This document shows, in pieces, positions 9,242 through 16,869 of a stretch of 23,420 nucleotides of DNA; the first letter of the stretch is position 1; each line of letters opens with the position of its first letter. Both the position numbers and the translations under genes were made by a program. The notes under the pieces are model-generated. The model was not told the DNA's origin and did not search any database. It saw only the letters and a program-made list of their open reading frames with translations. Source of the DNA: JBBSTY01 sp038235385 (GTDB taxonomy: Bacteria > Actinomycetota > Acidimicrobiia > Acidimicrobiales > Acidimicrobilacustridaceae); the NCBI GenBank assembly GCA_038235385.1, contig JBBSTY010000057.1, positions 1 through 23,420 on the forward strand, given 5' to 3'.

Positions 9242-10687
9242 GTGGGGTCGAGGTCCAGCGAGCGACGGGTGACCCGCCGCGTCCGTCTGCTCGGGGTGGC
9301 GATCGCCGCGCTCGCCACCCTGGTGTTGGCGAGCCCGGTGCTGACCGCCGGCGCGCAGACCGATCCCGAGGACACGACGCCGACCACGCCGACGTCGCCC
9401 GTCACGGTGCCGCCGACGACCCCCGTCACCGACCCGGGCCCCACCACGCCACCGGGTCCGGACACCCCGCTGCCCGGTCCCGACACCCCGATCCCGACCG
9501 GTCCCGACGAGACGACCACCACGATCGAGGGCGTGCCGTCGCCGCCGTCGCTGTCGCCGAGCCAACTCGACGAGCTCAAGATCCTGAGCAGCGACTACGA
9601 ACTGGCCACCTCGGAGGAGATCGAGTTCCTCAAGCGGTACCTCGCCGCGCAGGAGCAGGCGACGGCGCTGAAGGACGAGGTCGAGGCGCTGAACCTCACG
9701 GTGGCATCCGTGCAGGCCGAACTGGCCGCGGCCCAGGGTCGCGTCGATGCCGCCGACAAGGAGCTCGCGGCGGTCGACGCCCACCTGGCCGAGACGAACG
9801 ACCGGCTCGGGCGCGAGCGCGATCGGCTCCGCGTCCAGGCGGTCCAGGCCTACATGGGTGGAGGCCGGGCGGGCGGTACCGCCACCGCCGAAGCGGTGGT
9901 GCGGGCCGAGTCCATGAACGACCTCGGCGCGTCGTTGGTCTACGCCGACACCCTCGTCGTCGAGCAGCGTCGGAGCATCGATCGCATCGTCGAGCTGAAG
10001 GCGGAGATCGAGCGGCTGCTCGATGACGCCGACGTCAAGCAGGAGGTGGCGATCCGCGCCCGCGACAGCGTCACCGAGCGCAAGGCCGCGGTCGAGGCTC
10101 AGCGGGAGGCCCAGGAGCTGCTCCGCGCACGTGTCCAGGCGAGCGCGGACCTCCAACAGCAACTGCTCAAGGAGGTCACCGAGAAGCGGTCCGGCTACGC
10201 CGAGCGCATCGCGGCGCTGACCCGGGTGTCCGACGGCATCTCCGAGACCCTCGCCAAGCGCCAGGTCGGTCAGAGCCTGCCGGTGCCCACGCTCGGGATC
10301 ATGCTTCCGCCCTTGGAGCGACTGCAGTTCAACTCGCCCTTCGGTGCCCGTGTCGACCCCATCCTCGGCGGCGCCCGGATGCACAACGGCGTCGACCTCG
10401 GTGCATCGAGCGGCACCCCGATCCGTGCCTCCGCCGACGGCGAGGTGGTGATCTCGAGCGACCAGGGCGGCTACGGCCTGTGCATCGTCATCGACCACGG
10501 AGCGGGCCTCGGCACGCTGTACGGCCACCAGAGCGCGCTCGGCGTGCAGGTCGGTGACCAGGTGAAGCGAGGTCAGGTCATCGGGTTCGTGGGCAGCACC
10601 GGCAAGTCCACCGGACCGCACCTCCACTGGGAGGTGCGCCAGTTCGGCCAGCCGGTGAACCCGGTGCCGTTCCTCGGCGCAGGCTGA
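9242..10687 (+). CDS. Secreted coiled-coil M23 (LytM) peptidoglycan endopeptidase, FtsEX partner
   Basis: 481 residues: an N-terminal Arg-rich stretch and signal peptide (L-L-G-V-A-I-A-A-L-A-T-L-V-L-A, cleavage probably near A-G-A-Q-T), a Pro/Thr-rich linker with repeated P-G-P-D-T-P (about 40-95), a long heptad-like coiled coil (about 105-330), and a C-terminal LytM domain. The zinc and catalytic residues are present: H381 and D385 in H-N-G-V-D, H429 in Y-G-H, and H460-L-H462-W. The architecture is that of EnvC/PcsB-type FtsEX partners, but EnvC itself has a degenerate site whereas this one looks active, so it may cut wall crosslinks directly. Start: GTG 9242 is the first standard codon, but the only strong Shine-Dalgarno (GGGAGG 9216-9221) is 20 bases upstream; GTG 9269 is an alternative that keeps the signal peptide. 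Follows ftsX. Confidence 0.92.
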   Translation: MGSRSSERRVTRRVRLLGVAIAALATLVLASPVLTAGAQTDPEDTTPTTPTSPVTVPPTTPVTDPGPTTPPGPDTPLPGPDTPIPTGPDETTTTIEGVPSPPSLSPSQLDELKILSSDYELATSEEIEFLKRYLAAQEQATALKDEVEALNLTVASVQAELAAAQGRVDAADKELAAVDAHLAETNDRLGRERDRLRVQAVQAYMGGGRAGGTATAEAVVRAESMNDLGASLVYADTLVVEQRRSIDRIVELKAEIERLLDDADVKQEVAIRARDSVTERKAAVEAQREAQELLRARVQASADLQQQLLKEVTEKRSGYAERIAALTRVSDGISETLAKRQVGQSLPVPTLGIMLPPLERLQFNSPFGARVDPILGGARMHNGVDLGASSGTPIRASADGEVVISSDQGGYGLCIVIDHGAGLGTLYGHQSALGVQVGDQVKRGQVIGFVGSTGKSTGPHLHWEVRQFGQPVNPVPFLGAG

Positions 10688-10729
10688 CTCCCACGCGAGC
10701 CCGTCCGCGAGTTCTGGCAGACTCGGGAC

Positions 10730-11629
10730 ATGGAGTACCAACAGATCGAGTACGACGTCGAGGACCAGGTCCTGACCATCACACTCGATCGCCCGGACCA
10801 GCTCAACGCCTTCACCCCACGGATGCAGCGTGAGCTCATCCACGCGTTCGATCGCGCCGATCTCGACGACGACGTCCGCGCCATCATCATGACCGGACGG
10901 GGGCGGGGCTACTGCGCCGGGGCCGATCTCTCCGCCGGCGCCGAGACCTTCGATGCAGGCGCCCACGCCGAGCGGGCCGGTGTCGACCTGGCGGACTCCA
11001 TCGCCGCCACCGGATCGGTCGTCGACTACCCCCGCGACCTCGGCGGTCTGCTGACGCTGCGGATCTTCGAGTCCACCAAGCCCGTCATCGCGGCCATCAA
11101 CGGACCCGCCGTCGGCATCGGGGCCACCATGACCCTGCCGATGGACATCCGACTCGCCGGCGAGAGCGCCCGGTTCGGGTTCGTCTTCGCCGCGCGGGGG
11201 ATCGTGCCCGAAGCCGCGTCGAGCTGGTTCCTCCCTCGGGTGGTGGGCATCAACCAGGCACTCGAGTGGGTCATGACCTCCCGGGTGTTCCCGGCCGGCG
11301 AGGCCCTGGCCGGCGGGCTCGTGCGCAGCGTCCATCCCGACAGCGAGCTGCTCGATGCGGCTCGTGAGATCGCGTCGGAGATCGTCGAGCGCGCCGCTCC
11401 GGTGTCGGTGGCGCGGTCGCGCCAGATGCTGTGGCGCATGCTCGGTGCCGACCACCCGATGGAGGCCCACCAGATCGACTCACGTGGGGTGTTCTCCACC
11501 GGCCAGGGCGCCGACGCCCGCGAGGGGGTGCTGGCGTTCCTCGAGAAGCGCGAGCCCAACTGGTCGATGCGGCCGTCGCAGGACATGCCGGAGTGGTACC
11601 CCTGGTGGGAGGAACGTGACTTCCACTGA
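10730..11629 (+). CDS. Crotonase-superfamily protein, possibly an enoyl-CoA isomerase
   Basis: A 299-residue crotonase-fold enzyme acting on acyl-CoA thioesters, probably in fatty-acid or related degradation. Seen: L-D-R-P-D-Q-L-N-A-F, oxyanion-hole segments G-Y-C-A-G-A-D-L (60-67) and N-G-P-A-V-G-I-G-A (124-132), and G-I-V-P-E-A-A-S-S-W-F-L-P-R (157-170). By alignment from memory with classical enoyl-CoA hydratase, both catalytic Glu positions are replaced (Thr133 and Phe153), while Glu161 sits where delta3,delta2-enoyl-CoA isomerases carry their catalytic Glu. A true hydratase activity is therefore doubtful and an isomerase is more likely. ATG 10730 has a CAGACT box 6 bases before it and no clear Shine-Dalgarno. 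The 3' end overlaps the next gene by 14 bases. Confidence 0.9.
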   Translation: MEYQQIEYDVEDQVLTITLDRPDQLNAFTPRMQRELIHAFDRADLDDDVRAIIMTGRGRGYCAGADLSAGAETFDAGAHAERAGVDLADSIAATGSVVDYPRDLGGLLTLRIFESTKPVIAAINGPAVGIGATMTLPMDIRLAGESARFGFVFAARGIVPEAASSWFLPRVVGINQALEWVMTSRVFPAGEALAGGLVRSVHPDSELLDAAREIASEIVERAAPVSVARSRQMLWRMLGADHPMEAHQIDSRGVFSTGQGADAREGVLAFLEKREPNWSMRPSQDMPEWYPWWEERDFH

Positions 11630-12905
11630 GCGAGGTGGTGGCCGGATCCGACGCCTCGTGCTCGGGGCGGGTCTGGCGATCGGCGATCACGTGTCCGCGG
11701 TGGTGGACGAAGCGGCCTCCCGGGCCGAAGCCGACGGAGCGGCCGCTGGGCGCGGTCGTCACGACGACCGGAACGACCGGACCCGCCCGACCGAACTGCC
11801 CGTCCTGAACGACCAGGCTGACTCGACCGATCAGGCCGACCCGACTGATCGGACCGCACGATCGACGGGGAACGTGGTGGTGCCGTTGGACCGGTCGGCC
11901 GCCAAACCGCCCGCCGCGATGCGCCACGTGGTCATCGGCGCCGTGAGCGAGGTGGGCGATCGGACCACCGACGTGGTCACGGGCGTCACCCACCTCGTCA
12001 ACGGAGCCGTCGGCCGGGTGACGCCGCTGGCCTCCTGGGCGTGGCACGCACCGATGCTGGGTCCCGTGCGATCGCGCTCGGACGACGCCGTCCGACGGCT
12101 CGCCGAACGCGGCCGGCAGGAGGAGCGGATCGCTCGCCGACAGGCGAACGAGACCTTCGGGCTCACCGTCGGCGCCGTCTCCGCGAGCGTCGTGATCGAC
12201 CGCGTCATCGCCGAGGTGCTCGACCGCAACCTCCAACCCATCCTGGAGAACGCGCTCCCGAAGGCGCTCGCCGATCTGCAGGCCCGGCCCGACCTCCTGG
12301 TTCCGCTGGTCGAGTCGATCGTGGGTGAGGTGCTCCAACCCATCCTCGACTCCGCCATCCCGAACGTGATGGGTGACCTCGAGTCCCGCCCGGAGCTGAT
12401 CCTCCCGCTGGTCGAGTCGATCGTCGGGAAGGCCCTCCAACCGATCCTCGATCAGGCGCTGCCTCTGGTGATGGACGACATCTCCCGCCAACCCGAGCTG
12501 CTCATGCCGCTGGTGATGGGCATCGTCGACGAGGCGCTCGAGCCGTTGCTGCAGGCCGCGCTTCCTCGGGTGATCGCCGTGCTCAACGAGGACCCGGACG
12601 CCATCCGGTCGCTCGTGCGCGACCAGTCCACCGGCATCGCGGCCGAGATGACCGAGACGGTCAGGTTCCGAGCCGCAGACGCCGACGAGCGCATCGATCG
12701 GATCGTTCGCCGCGTCCTGCGTCGCAAGTCGGCGGTGGCTCCGCCCCTCGAGCCTCCCCGGGCCGCTCTCGCCCTCGACAACCCCGCATCGGGGGTGGAA
12801 GCGCTCGCGGCGCCGTCGACGGTGACGGTCACCGGCATCGGGACGTCGTCCGCGCATCGAGATGGGCACCCATCAATCGCACCCGAACCCGAGGGAGATC
12901 GGTGA
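11616..12905 (+). CDS. Unrecognised protein with four 34-residue repeats
   Basis: I do not recognise this family. With GTG 11616 it has 429 residues; GTG 11658 is an alternative start. Layout: a short basic N-terminus, a small nonpolar stretch (V-L-G-A-G-L-A-I-G), an Asp/Thr-rich charged stretch (about 45-85, with D-Q-A-D-S-T-D-Q-A-D), a helical region, and a charged E-R-G-R-Q-E-E-R-I-A-R-R-Q segment. Four tandem 34-residue repeats follow at residues 201-336, then a charged C-terminal tail. It has no clear membrane span, but the repeats alternate L-x-P-L-V-E-S-I-V-G and L-Q-P-I-L-D-x-A-L-P and would form amphipathic helices suited to lie on a membrane or lipid surface. It overlaps the crotonase gene by 14 bases and the RDD gene by 4 (GTGA), so all three are probably cotranslated. 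A partner or regulator role for the RDD membrane protein is inference. Confidence 0.7.
   Translation: MTSTERGGGRIRRLVLGAGLAIGDHVSAVVDEAASRAEADGAAAGRGRHDDRNDRTRPTELPVLNDQADSTDQADPTDRTARSTGNVVVPLDRSAAKPPAAMRHVVIGAVSEVGDRTTDVVTGVTHLVNGAVGRVTPLASWAWHAPMLGPVRSRSDDAVRRLAERGRQEERIARRQANETFGLTVGAVSASVVIDRVIAEVLDRNLQPILENALPKALADLQARPDLLVPLVESIVGEVLQPILDSAIPNVMGDLESRPELILPLVESIVGKALQPILDQALPLVMDDISRQPELLMPLVMGIVDEALEPLLQAALPRVIAVLNEDPDAIRSLVRDQSTGIAAEMTETVRFRAADADERIDRIVRRVLRRKSAVAPPLEPPRAALALDNPASGVEALAAPSTVTVTGIGTSSAHRDGHPSIAPEPEGDR
12216..12623 (+). repeat. Four in-frame 102-bp repeats coding 34-residue units
   Basis: Units start at 12216, 12318, 12420 and 12522, each exactly 102 bases. At protein level units 2 and 3 share I-V-G-x-x-L-Q-P-I-L-D, A-(I/L)-P-x-V-M, and P-E-L-(I/L)-(L/M)-P-L-V; unit 1 keeps N-L-Q-P-I-L-E-N-A-L-P and P-D-L-L-V-P-L-V-E-S; unit 4 is the most diverged (A-L-E-P-L-L-Q-A-A-L-P). 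Perfect phase across four copies indicates duplication of a structural unit, not chance similarity. Confidence 0.88.
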
Positions 12906-13492
12906 CGATCACACCGCCGAGCGGGCTCGGACCCGTCGCCGCCGACGCGGGCCAGGTCATCTCGAGCGGGCCGGCGCAGGTGGCGTCGGCGCGGTCGAGC
13001 CGCGAGCGCCGGCAGGGCAGCTACGCCGGGATCGTCAGTCGTACCGTCTCGCTCGTGGCCGACGCCGCCGTGCTCGCCGTCATCTCGATCAGTTCGCTCT
13101 TCCTCGTCCAGGCGGTGCTCGCCATGGTCGACGGCGTGCCGTTCGGCGACATCGCCATCGACTCGGATTGGGGCCTCGTCATCGTCGCCAGCCTGAGCGC
13201 CACGTACTTCACGGTCGGGTGGGCGGTGTTCGGGAGGACAGTGGGTGAGGCCCTTCTCGGTTTGCGGCTCATCCGCCGCAACGGTCGGTCGGTGGGGTGG
13301 ATCCGGGCCTACCTGCGATTCGCGGTCTCGCCGCTCGCGTTCGTGGCGTGCGGGTTGGGCTACGTGTGGATCCTGTTCGATCGGAGGCGACGAACCTGGC
13401 CCGATCTCCTGATGGGCACGGTGGTCATCTACGACTGGCGCCGAGCCGATGATGCGGGGTTCGAGGAGCGCCTCATCGACGAGTCGTTCTGA
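12902..13492 (+). CDS. RDD-family membrane protein
   Basis: 196 residues. A cytoplasmic N-terminus is followed by hydrophobic segments at about 50-77 and 95-112 and a third at about 140-160. Family signatures: S-R-T-V-S-L-V-A-D-A-A-V-L at the first helix (the canonical R..D positions kept, though the literal RDD triplet is not), T-V-G-E-A-L-L-G-L-R-L-I-R-R-N-G-R-S-V-G-W-I-R-A-Y-L-R-F after the second, and R-R-R-T-W-P-D-L-L-M-G-T-V-V near the end. RDD proteins are small inner-membrane proteins; a few have been linked to ion or Na+/H+ exchange, most have no assigned function. The start GTG 12902 overlaps the upstream stop as GTGA and has GAGGGAG at 12891-12897, so translation is coupled to the repeat protein. 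It converges with the acyltransferase gene. Confidence 0.82.
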   Translation: MTITPPSGLGPVAADAGQVISSGPAQVASARSSRERRQGSYAGIVSRTVSLVADAAVLAVISISSLFLVQAVLAMVDGVPFGDIAIDSDWGLVIVASLSATYFTVGWAVFGRTVGEALLGLRLIRRNGRSVGWIRAYLRFAVSPLAFVACGLGYVWILFDRRRRTWPDLLMGTVVIYDWRRADDAGFEERLIDESF

Positions 13493-13504
13493 GACCGTCC
13501 CCAG

Positions 13505-13530
13505 GCCCGCCGGGTTCGATCCCGTCGGGC
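13505..13530. terminator. Hairpin between convergent RDD and acyltransferase genes
   Basis: Arms GCCCGCCGGG (13505-13514) and CCCGTCGGGC (13521-13530) pair over 10 positions with one mismatch around the loop TTCGAT. It lies 13 bases after the RDD stop and between convergent genes, fitting a bidirectional terminator without a T-tract. The GGGTTCGATCCC core looks like a tRNA T-arm but no tRNA surrounds it. Confidence 0.55.
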
Positions 13531-13586
13531 GGCGTCTCGGTCGCTCGGCGGTTCGGCGCAGGGTGCGCGTGCGCGGAACCGGTCGG

Positions 13587-15662
13587 TCACGGGCGCTCCG
13601 GTGTCGGCGCACGGAGCGAGGCATCCAGGAACGCCGCGATCTCGTCCTGACGCGACACGGTCCAGCGATTGGTGAGGTGGTGCATGTCGGCGTAGATCGG
13701 CACGTCGCCGTCCAGGGCACGGCACCGGTCGGCGTCGCAGATCTCATCGGTCACGTCGAAGGTCGGCACGCCGAGCGATCGGCGGGCGCTGTCCTCGGCC
13801 GCCAGGAAGTCGGCGATCTCGGCGAACGCCGACTCTCGGTCGGTCGCACACCGTTGCTCGTTCCCCGACGGGCGTCCCAGGCACGCCAGCGGGTCGGTCG
13901 TCCGCATCGGCGTGCCGGCGATGGCCACGACGCGGACGCCGTCGTCGGCGAACGAGCGAACGAGCCGCTCGTACGCCGTGCGCCACAGGCCCACCTGGAC
14001 GTCGCGGCTGGCGGGGGACTGCTCGTCGGTCAGCACCTTGTCGCCGTAGTCGGTGGATTCAGCCACGACGACGAGATCGGGTTCGAGCTCGTCGATGAGC
14101 GTTCGGGTGTCATCACGGAACCGGTTGCAGGCCTCGTCCGGGCCGATCGGTGTCTCGACCTGGACCTCGACCGCCGGGCAGGCGGGTTGCCACCGCGACA
14201 CGACCTTCACATCGATCTTCTCGCCGGCCGCTTCGATGGCGTGCATCCAGTGACCCGCGTGCGAGTCGCCGACGAGGACCACGGTTCGGGTGCCCTCGAG
14301 CGCGCCGCCTTCGCAGAACTCGATCCCGGACGGACCGGCAGCGGTGGTGGCGCAGATCAGATCGTTCGCCTGGTTGATCTCCTCGAGGGCCAGCGTCTCG
14401 GGCCACGAGCTCGCCGCCTGGGCGTGCCAACCCAGCGCACCTGCCGCGAGCAGCGACGTCACCGTGAGCACGGCCGCCAGGAGGTACGTCCGGGGAAGCG
14501 AGCGCCGGAGGGCGGTGGAGAACCGGATCGGGTTCTCGACCCATCGGTACATGACGGCAGCGACGACCAGTGCGAGCGCGCCGGCGGGAAGGCGGACGAG
14601 GGGCGACTCCGACGCGAGCAGCGCGGACGCGAAGACCATCATCGGCCAGTGCCACAGGTACCACGAGTACGAGACCCGTCCGATCCGTTGCATGGCCGGG
14701 TGCGCCAGCACCTGCGACGGTGCCGATCGCGACCCGTCGATGAGCTCCTCGCCGCCGAGGATGACGAGCACGGTTCCGAGGGTCGGGACGAGTGCTCGGA
14801 ACCCGGGATAGGGGTCATCGCCGGTGAAGGTGACGATCGCGATGACGATCATGGCGAGCCCGAGGACGACTGCGGCGGTGGCGGGTCCGGCGCGTCGCAG
14901 GCGAGCCGGGACGACGGTGAGCGCGGTGAGCCCGGCGAGCGCGAACTGCCACGCCCGGCTCTGGAGACCGAAGAACGCCCACTGGCTGGCCCCTCGTGTG
15001 AGCCCGATGCTGACGACGAAGGAGACGGCGACGACGAAGCCGAGGGCAACGGTGAGGTACCGGCGCCGGGAGGCACCGGCGAGCGCGGCGACGCCGACTG
15101 CCACCAGGATCAGCAGGGGCCAAACGAGGTAGAACTGCTCCTCCACGCCGAGTGACCAGGTGTGCAGGAACGGACCCTCGGCGCGCGTGGTCCCGAAGTA
15201 GGTGGTGGTGCCGGTGGCGAAGTAGATGTTCGACACGTAGCCGGCCGCCGCTGCGCCCGAGCGTGCGGTTCCGGGCCACTCGCGCGGCGACAGCACCAGG
15301 AGCGACAGGACCAGGCTCGTCAGCACCATCGCCGACATGGCGGGTACCAGCCGCCGGATGCGCTTGGCCCAGAACGCTCCGAGCCGGACCCGACCGGTCC
15401 GGTCGCGCTCCTCGACCAACTTGGTCGTGATGAGGTAGCCCGAGATGACGAAGAAGACGTCGACGCCGACGAACCCCCCGGAGAACCCGGGTACGTACGC
15501 GTGGAACCCGATGACGGCGACGATCGCCAGTGCTCGCAGCCCGTCGACGTCCCCGCGGAACCAGCGCGCCGACGTCGCAGCACCACGACCGGTGAGCTGC
15601 GCGGCATCCGCCTCGACAACCACGACGTTCGCCGGATCCTCGGCGCTCGTGGTCGTCGTCAC
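13587..15662 (-). CDS. Membrane O-acyltransferase with C-terminal SGNH domain (OafA-like)
   Basis: 691 residues. The N-terminal half is an acyltransferase-3 domain of about ten membrane helices: R-G-D-V-D-G-L-R-A-L-A-I-V-A-V-I-G-F-H-A with the family Arg and His, then G-V-D-V-F-F-V-I-S-G-Y-L-I-T and F-W-A-K-R-I-R-R-L-V-P. The C-terminal extracytoplasmic part is an SGNH esterase/transferase domain with G-D-S-H-A-G-H-W (Ser467) and D659-M-H-H662 as block V. Such fused proteins move acyl groups from the cytoplasm to a surface glycan, such as peptidoglycan, LPS or exopolysaccharide; the acceptor cannot be told here. GTG 15660-15662 is the start, with GGCGGA a few bases upstream and no better option. 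No glycan biosynthesis genes are adjacent; a second protein of the same architecture is encoded at 19022-21064. Confidence 0.92.
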   Translation of the reverse strand: MTTTTSAEDPANVVVVEADAAQLTGRGAATSARWFRGDVDGLRALAIVAVIGFHAYVPGFSGGFVGVDVFFVISGYLITTKLVEERDRTGRVRLGAFWAKRIRRLVPAMSAMVLTSLVLSLLVLSPREWPGTARSGAAAAGYVSNIYFATGTTTYFGTTRAEGPFLHTWSLGVEEQFYLVWPLLILVAVGVAALAGASRRRYLTVALGFVVAVSFVVSIGLTRGASQWAFFGLQSRAWQFALAGLTALTVVPARLRRAGPATAAVVLGLAMIVIAIVTFTGDDPYPGFRALVPTLGTVLVILGGEELIDGSRSAPSQVLAHPAMQRIGRVSYSWYLWHWPMMVFASALLASESPLVRLPAGALALVVAAVMYRWVENPIRFSTALRRSLPRTYLLAAVLTVTSLLAAGALGWHAQAASSWPETLALEEINQANDLICATTAAGPSGIEFCEGGALEGTRTVVLVGDSHAGHWMHAIEAAGEKIDVKVVSRWQPACPAVEVQVETPIGPDEACNRFRDDTRTLIDELEPDLVVVAESTDYGDKVLTDEQSPASRDVQVGLWRTAYERLVRSFADDGVRVVAIAGTPMRTTDPLACLGRPSGNEQRCATDRESAFAEIADFLAAEDSARRSLGVPTFDVTDEICDADRCRALDGDVPIYADMHHLTNRWTVSRQDEIAAFLDASLRAPTPERP

Positions 15663-15717
15663 CGTCCGCCGATCATCGGGACATCCGATCCCCGAACGTC
15701 GAACCCCGGCCGGCGTC

Positions 15718-15737
15718 GGTCGCCGTCATCGGCGACC
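15718..15737. repeat. Inverted repeat in the divergent acyltransferase/BI-1 region
   Basis: GGTCGCCG and CGGCGACC pair as a perfect 8-bp stem around TCAT. It sits 56 bases upstream of the acyltransferase start in the 246-base divergent gap and could be an operator or a leader hairpin. Nothing else in this gap stands out apart from the BI-1 promoter box. Confidence 0.35.
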
Positions 15738-15896
15738 CGAGCCGCGCACCTGTCGAACCCACCGCTCATCTCACGTCCACCGTCGTCCGAGGTGAGGTGC
15801 CAGGGTAATCGGCCGGGCGCTCGAAGGTCCCGCGTGCCGGGCGGCGAACCTGGCTGCCGGCGCGCCGGGTGCGTCACCGAACCGCGTCGCTCCCTC

Positions 15897-15902
15897 TATC
15901 CT
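15897..15902 (+). promoter_or_regulatory. Putative -10 box of the BI-1-like gene; decides the start
   Basis: TATCCT ends 6 bases before ATG 15909, predicting a leaderless mRNA starting at that ATG. A GGGGGA at 15903-15908 would instead suit the second ATG at 15918 (9-base spacing), but only if transcription began further upstream. The two possibilities differ by three residues. Confidence 0.5.
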
Positions 15903-15908
15903 GGGGGA

Positions 15909-16766
15909 ATGGCCTTCATGCGTGGTAGCCCTGTCCTCACCGACCAGAAGTTCCAGGAGCAGACCGACGAGGCCCGTACCGGCGCGGCCGGCGGCGCCGC
16001 TGCGTTCGGTCGCCAGTACGACCCGTCCCTGAGCACGGTGGCCCCTTCCGGAGCGTTCCCGGTCATGACCGTGGGCGGCAGCGTCACGGCCACCCTGGTC
16101 CTGATGGTGATCCTGCTCGGGGCGGCGACCGTGGGATGGACCCAGGTCGCACAGGTCGCACCGGTCTTCAGCCCGATCAACGGCGAGCCCATCAACGGCC
16201 CCTCGATCCCGAGTTGGGTCATCCTCGCGGTCATCGTCGGGATCGGCTTCGGCATCCTCACGGCGTTCAAGCCCAAGCTGGCCCGGTTCACCGCCCCGGT
16301 TTACGCCCTCTCGTACGGCGCTGCACTCGGTGCCATCTCCGCGGTCTACAACCAGTGGTACGACGGCATCGTCACCCAGGCGGTCTTCGCCACGCTGGCG
16401 ATCTTCGCCTCCATGCTGTTCCTGTACGTCACCAGGATCATCAAGGTCACCAACCGCTACGTCATGGTCGTCACCGCCGCCACCATGGGCATCTTCGTGA
16501 TGTACCTGTTGGCGTTCGTCGTCCAGCTGTTCGGCGTGAACGTGACCTTCCTCAACACCCCCTCGCCACTGGCCATCGCGCTCAGCGTCGGGATCATCAT
16601 CGTCGCCGCGCTGAACCTGGGCATCGACTTCGCCTTCATCGAGAAGGCGAGTGCGGCCGGGGTGCCCAAGTACATGGAGTGGTACGCCGCCTTCGGCATC
16701 GTCACCACCCTGGTGTGGATCTACCTCGAGGTGCTCCGGCTCCTCGCCATCCTCAACCGGAACTGA
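15909..16766 (+). CDS. BAX inhibitor-1 / YccA family membrane protein
   Basis: 285 residues from ATG 15909 (282 from ATG 15918). After a soluble N-terminal stretch of about 55 residues (S-P-V-L-T-D, A-A-A-F-G-R-Q-Y-D) there are about seven hydrophobic helices, with the typical actinobacterial YccA features: Y-A-L-S-Y-G-A-A-L-G-A-I-S-A-V-Y, F-A-T-L-A-I-F-A-S-M-L-F-L-Y, A-A-L-N-L-G-I-D-F-A-F-I-E, and P-K-Y-M-E-W-Y-A-A-F-G-I-V-T-T-L-V-W-I-Y-L-E-V-L-R-L-L. The superfamily (TMBIM/UPF0005) includes pH-dependent Ca2+ leak channels; bacterial YccA binds the FtsH protease in E. coli. The role here is unproven. It is transcribed divergently from the acyltransferase and followed by yqgE after a hairpin. 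Confidence 0.9.
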   Translation: MAFMRGSPVLTDQKFQEQTDEARTGAAGGAAAFGRQYDPSLSTVAPSGAFPVMTVGGSVTATLVLMVILLGAATVGWTQVAQVAPVFSPINGEPINGPSIPSWVILAVIVGIGFGILTAFKPKLARFTAPVYALSYGAALGAISAVYNQWYDGIVTQAVFATLAIFASMLFLYVTRIIKVTNRYVMVVTAATMGIFVMYLLAFVVQLFGVNVTFLNTPSPLAIALSVGIIIVAALNLGIDFAFIEKASAAGVPKYMEWYAAFGIVTTLVWIYLEVLRLLAILNRN

Positions 16767-16803
16767 TCGTCGGGCCCGGCGGGGTCCGACCGAACCCGCC
16801 GCC

Positions 16804-16831
16804 GTCGCCGGCGCCCACCTGGCGCCGCGAC
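16804..16831 (+). terminator. Hairpin after the BI-1-like gene
   Basis: GTCGC-C-GGCGCC (16804-16815) pairs with GGCGCCGCGAC (16821-16831) over 11 bp with a single bulged C, loop CACCT. It lies 38 bases after the stop codon and ahead of the yqgE promoter region. No T-tract; termination is inferred. Confidence 0.5.
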
Positions 16832-16869
16832 GAGCGGCATCGTCACCCTGGTGCCAACATGCTCGGGTG

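Noticed and set aside
10688..10729. smpB or tmRNA gene expected after ftsX in actinobacteria
   Set aside because: No SmpB-like protein or tmRNA-like sequence is seen here or elsewhere in the window; the M23 gene occupies that place.
13512..13523. GGGTTCGATCCC, resembling a tRNA T-arm
   Set aside because: No acceptor, D or anticodon arm fits around it; it is the core of a hairpin between convergent genes.
13449..15155. A 1.7-kb plus-strand open frame antisense to the first acyltransferase
   Set aside because: Arg/Gly/Asp-rich shadow; the minus strand encodes clear acyltransferase and SGNH motifs. The plus-strand frame at 17267-18934 over the lipid kinase was rejected on the same grounds.
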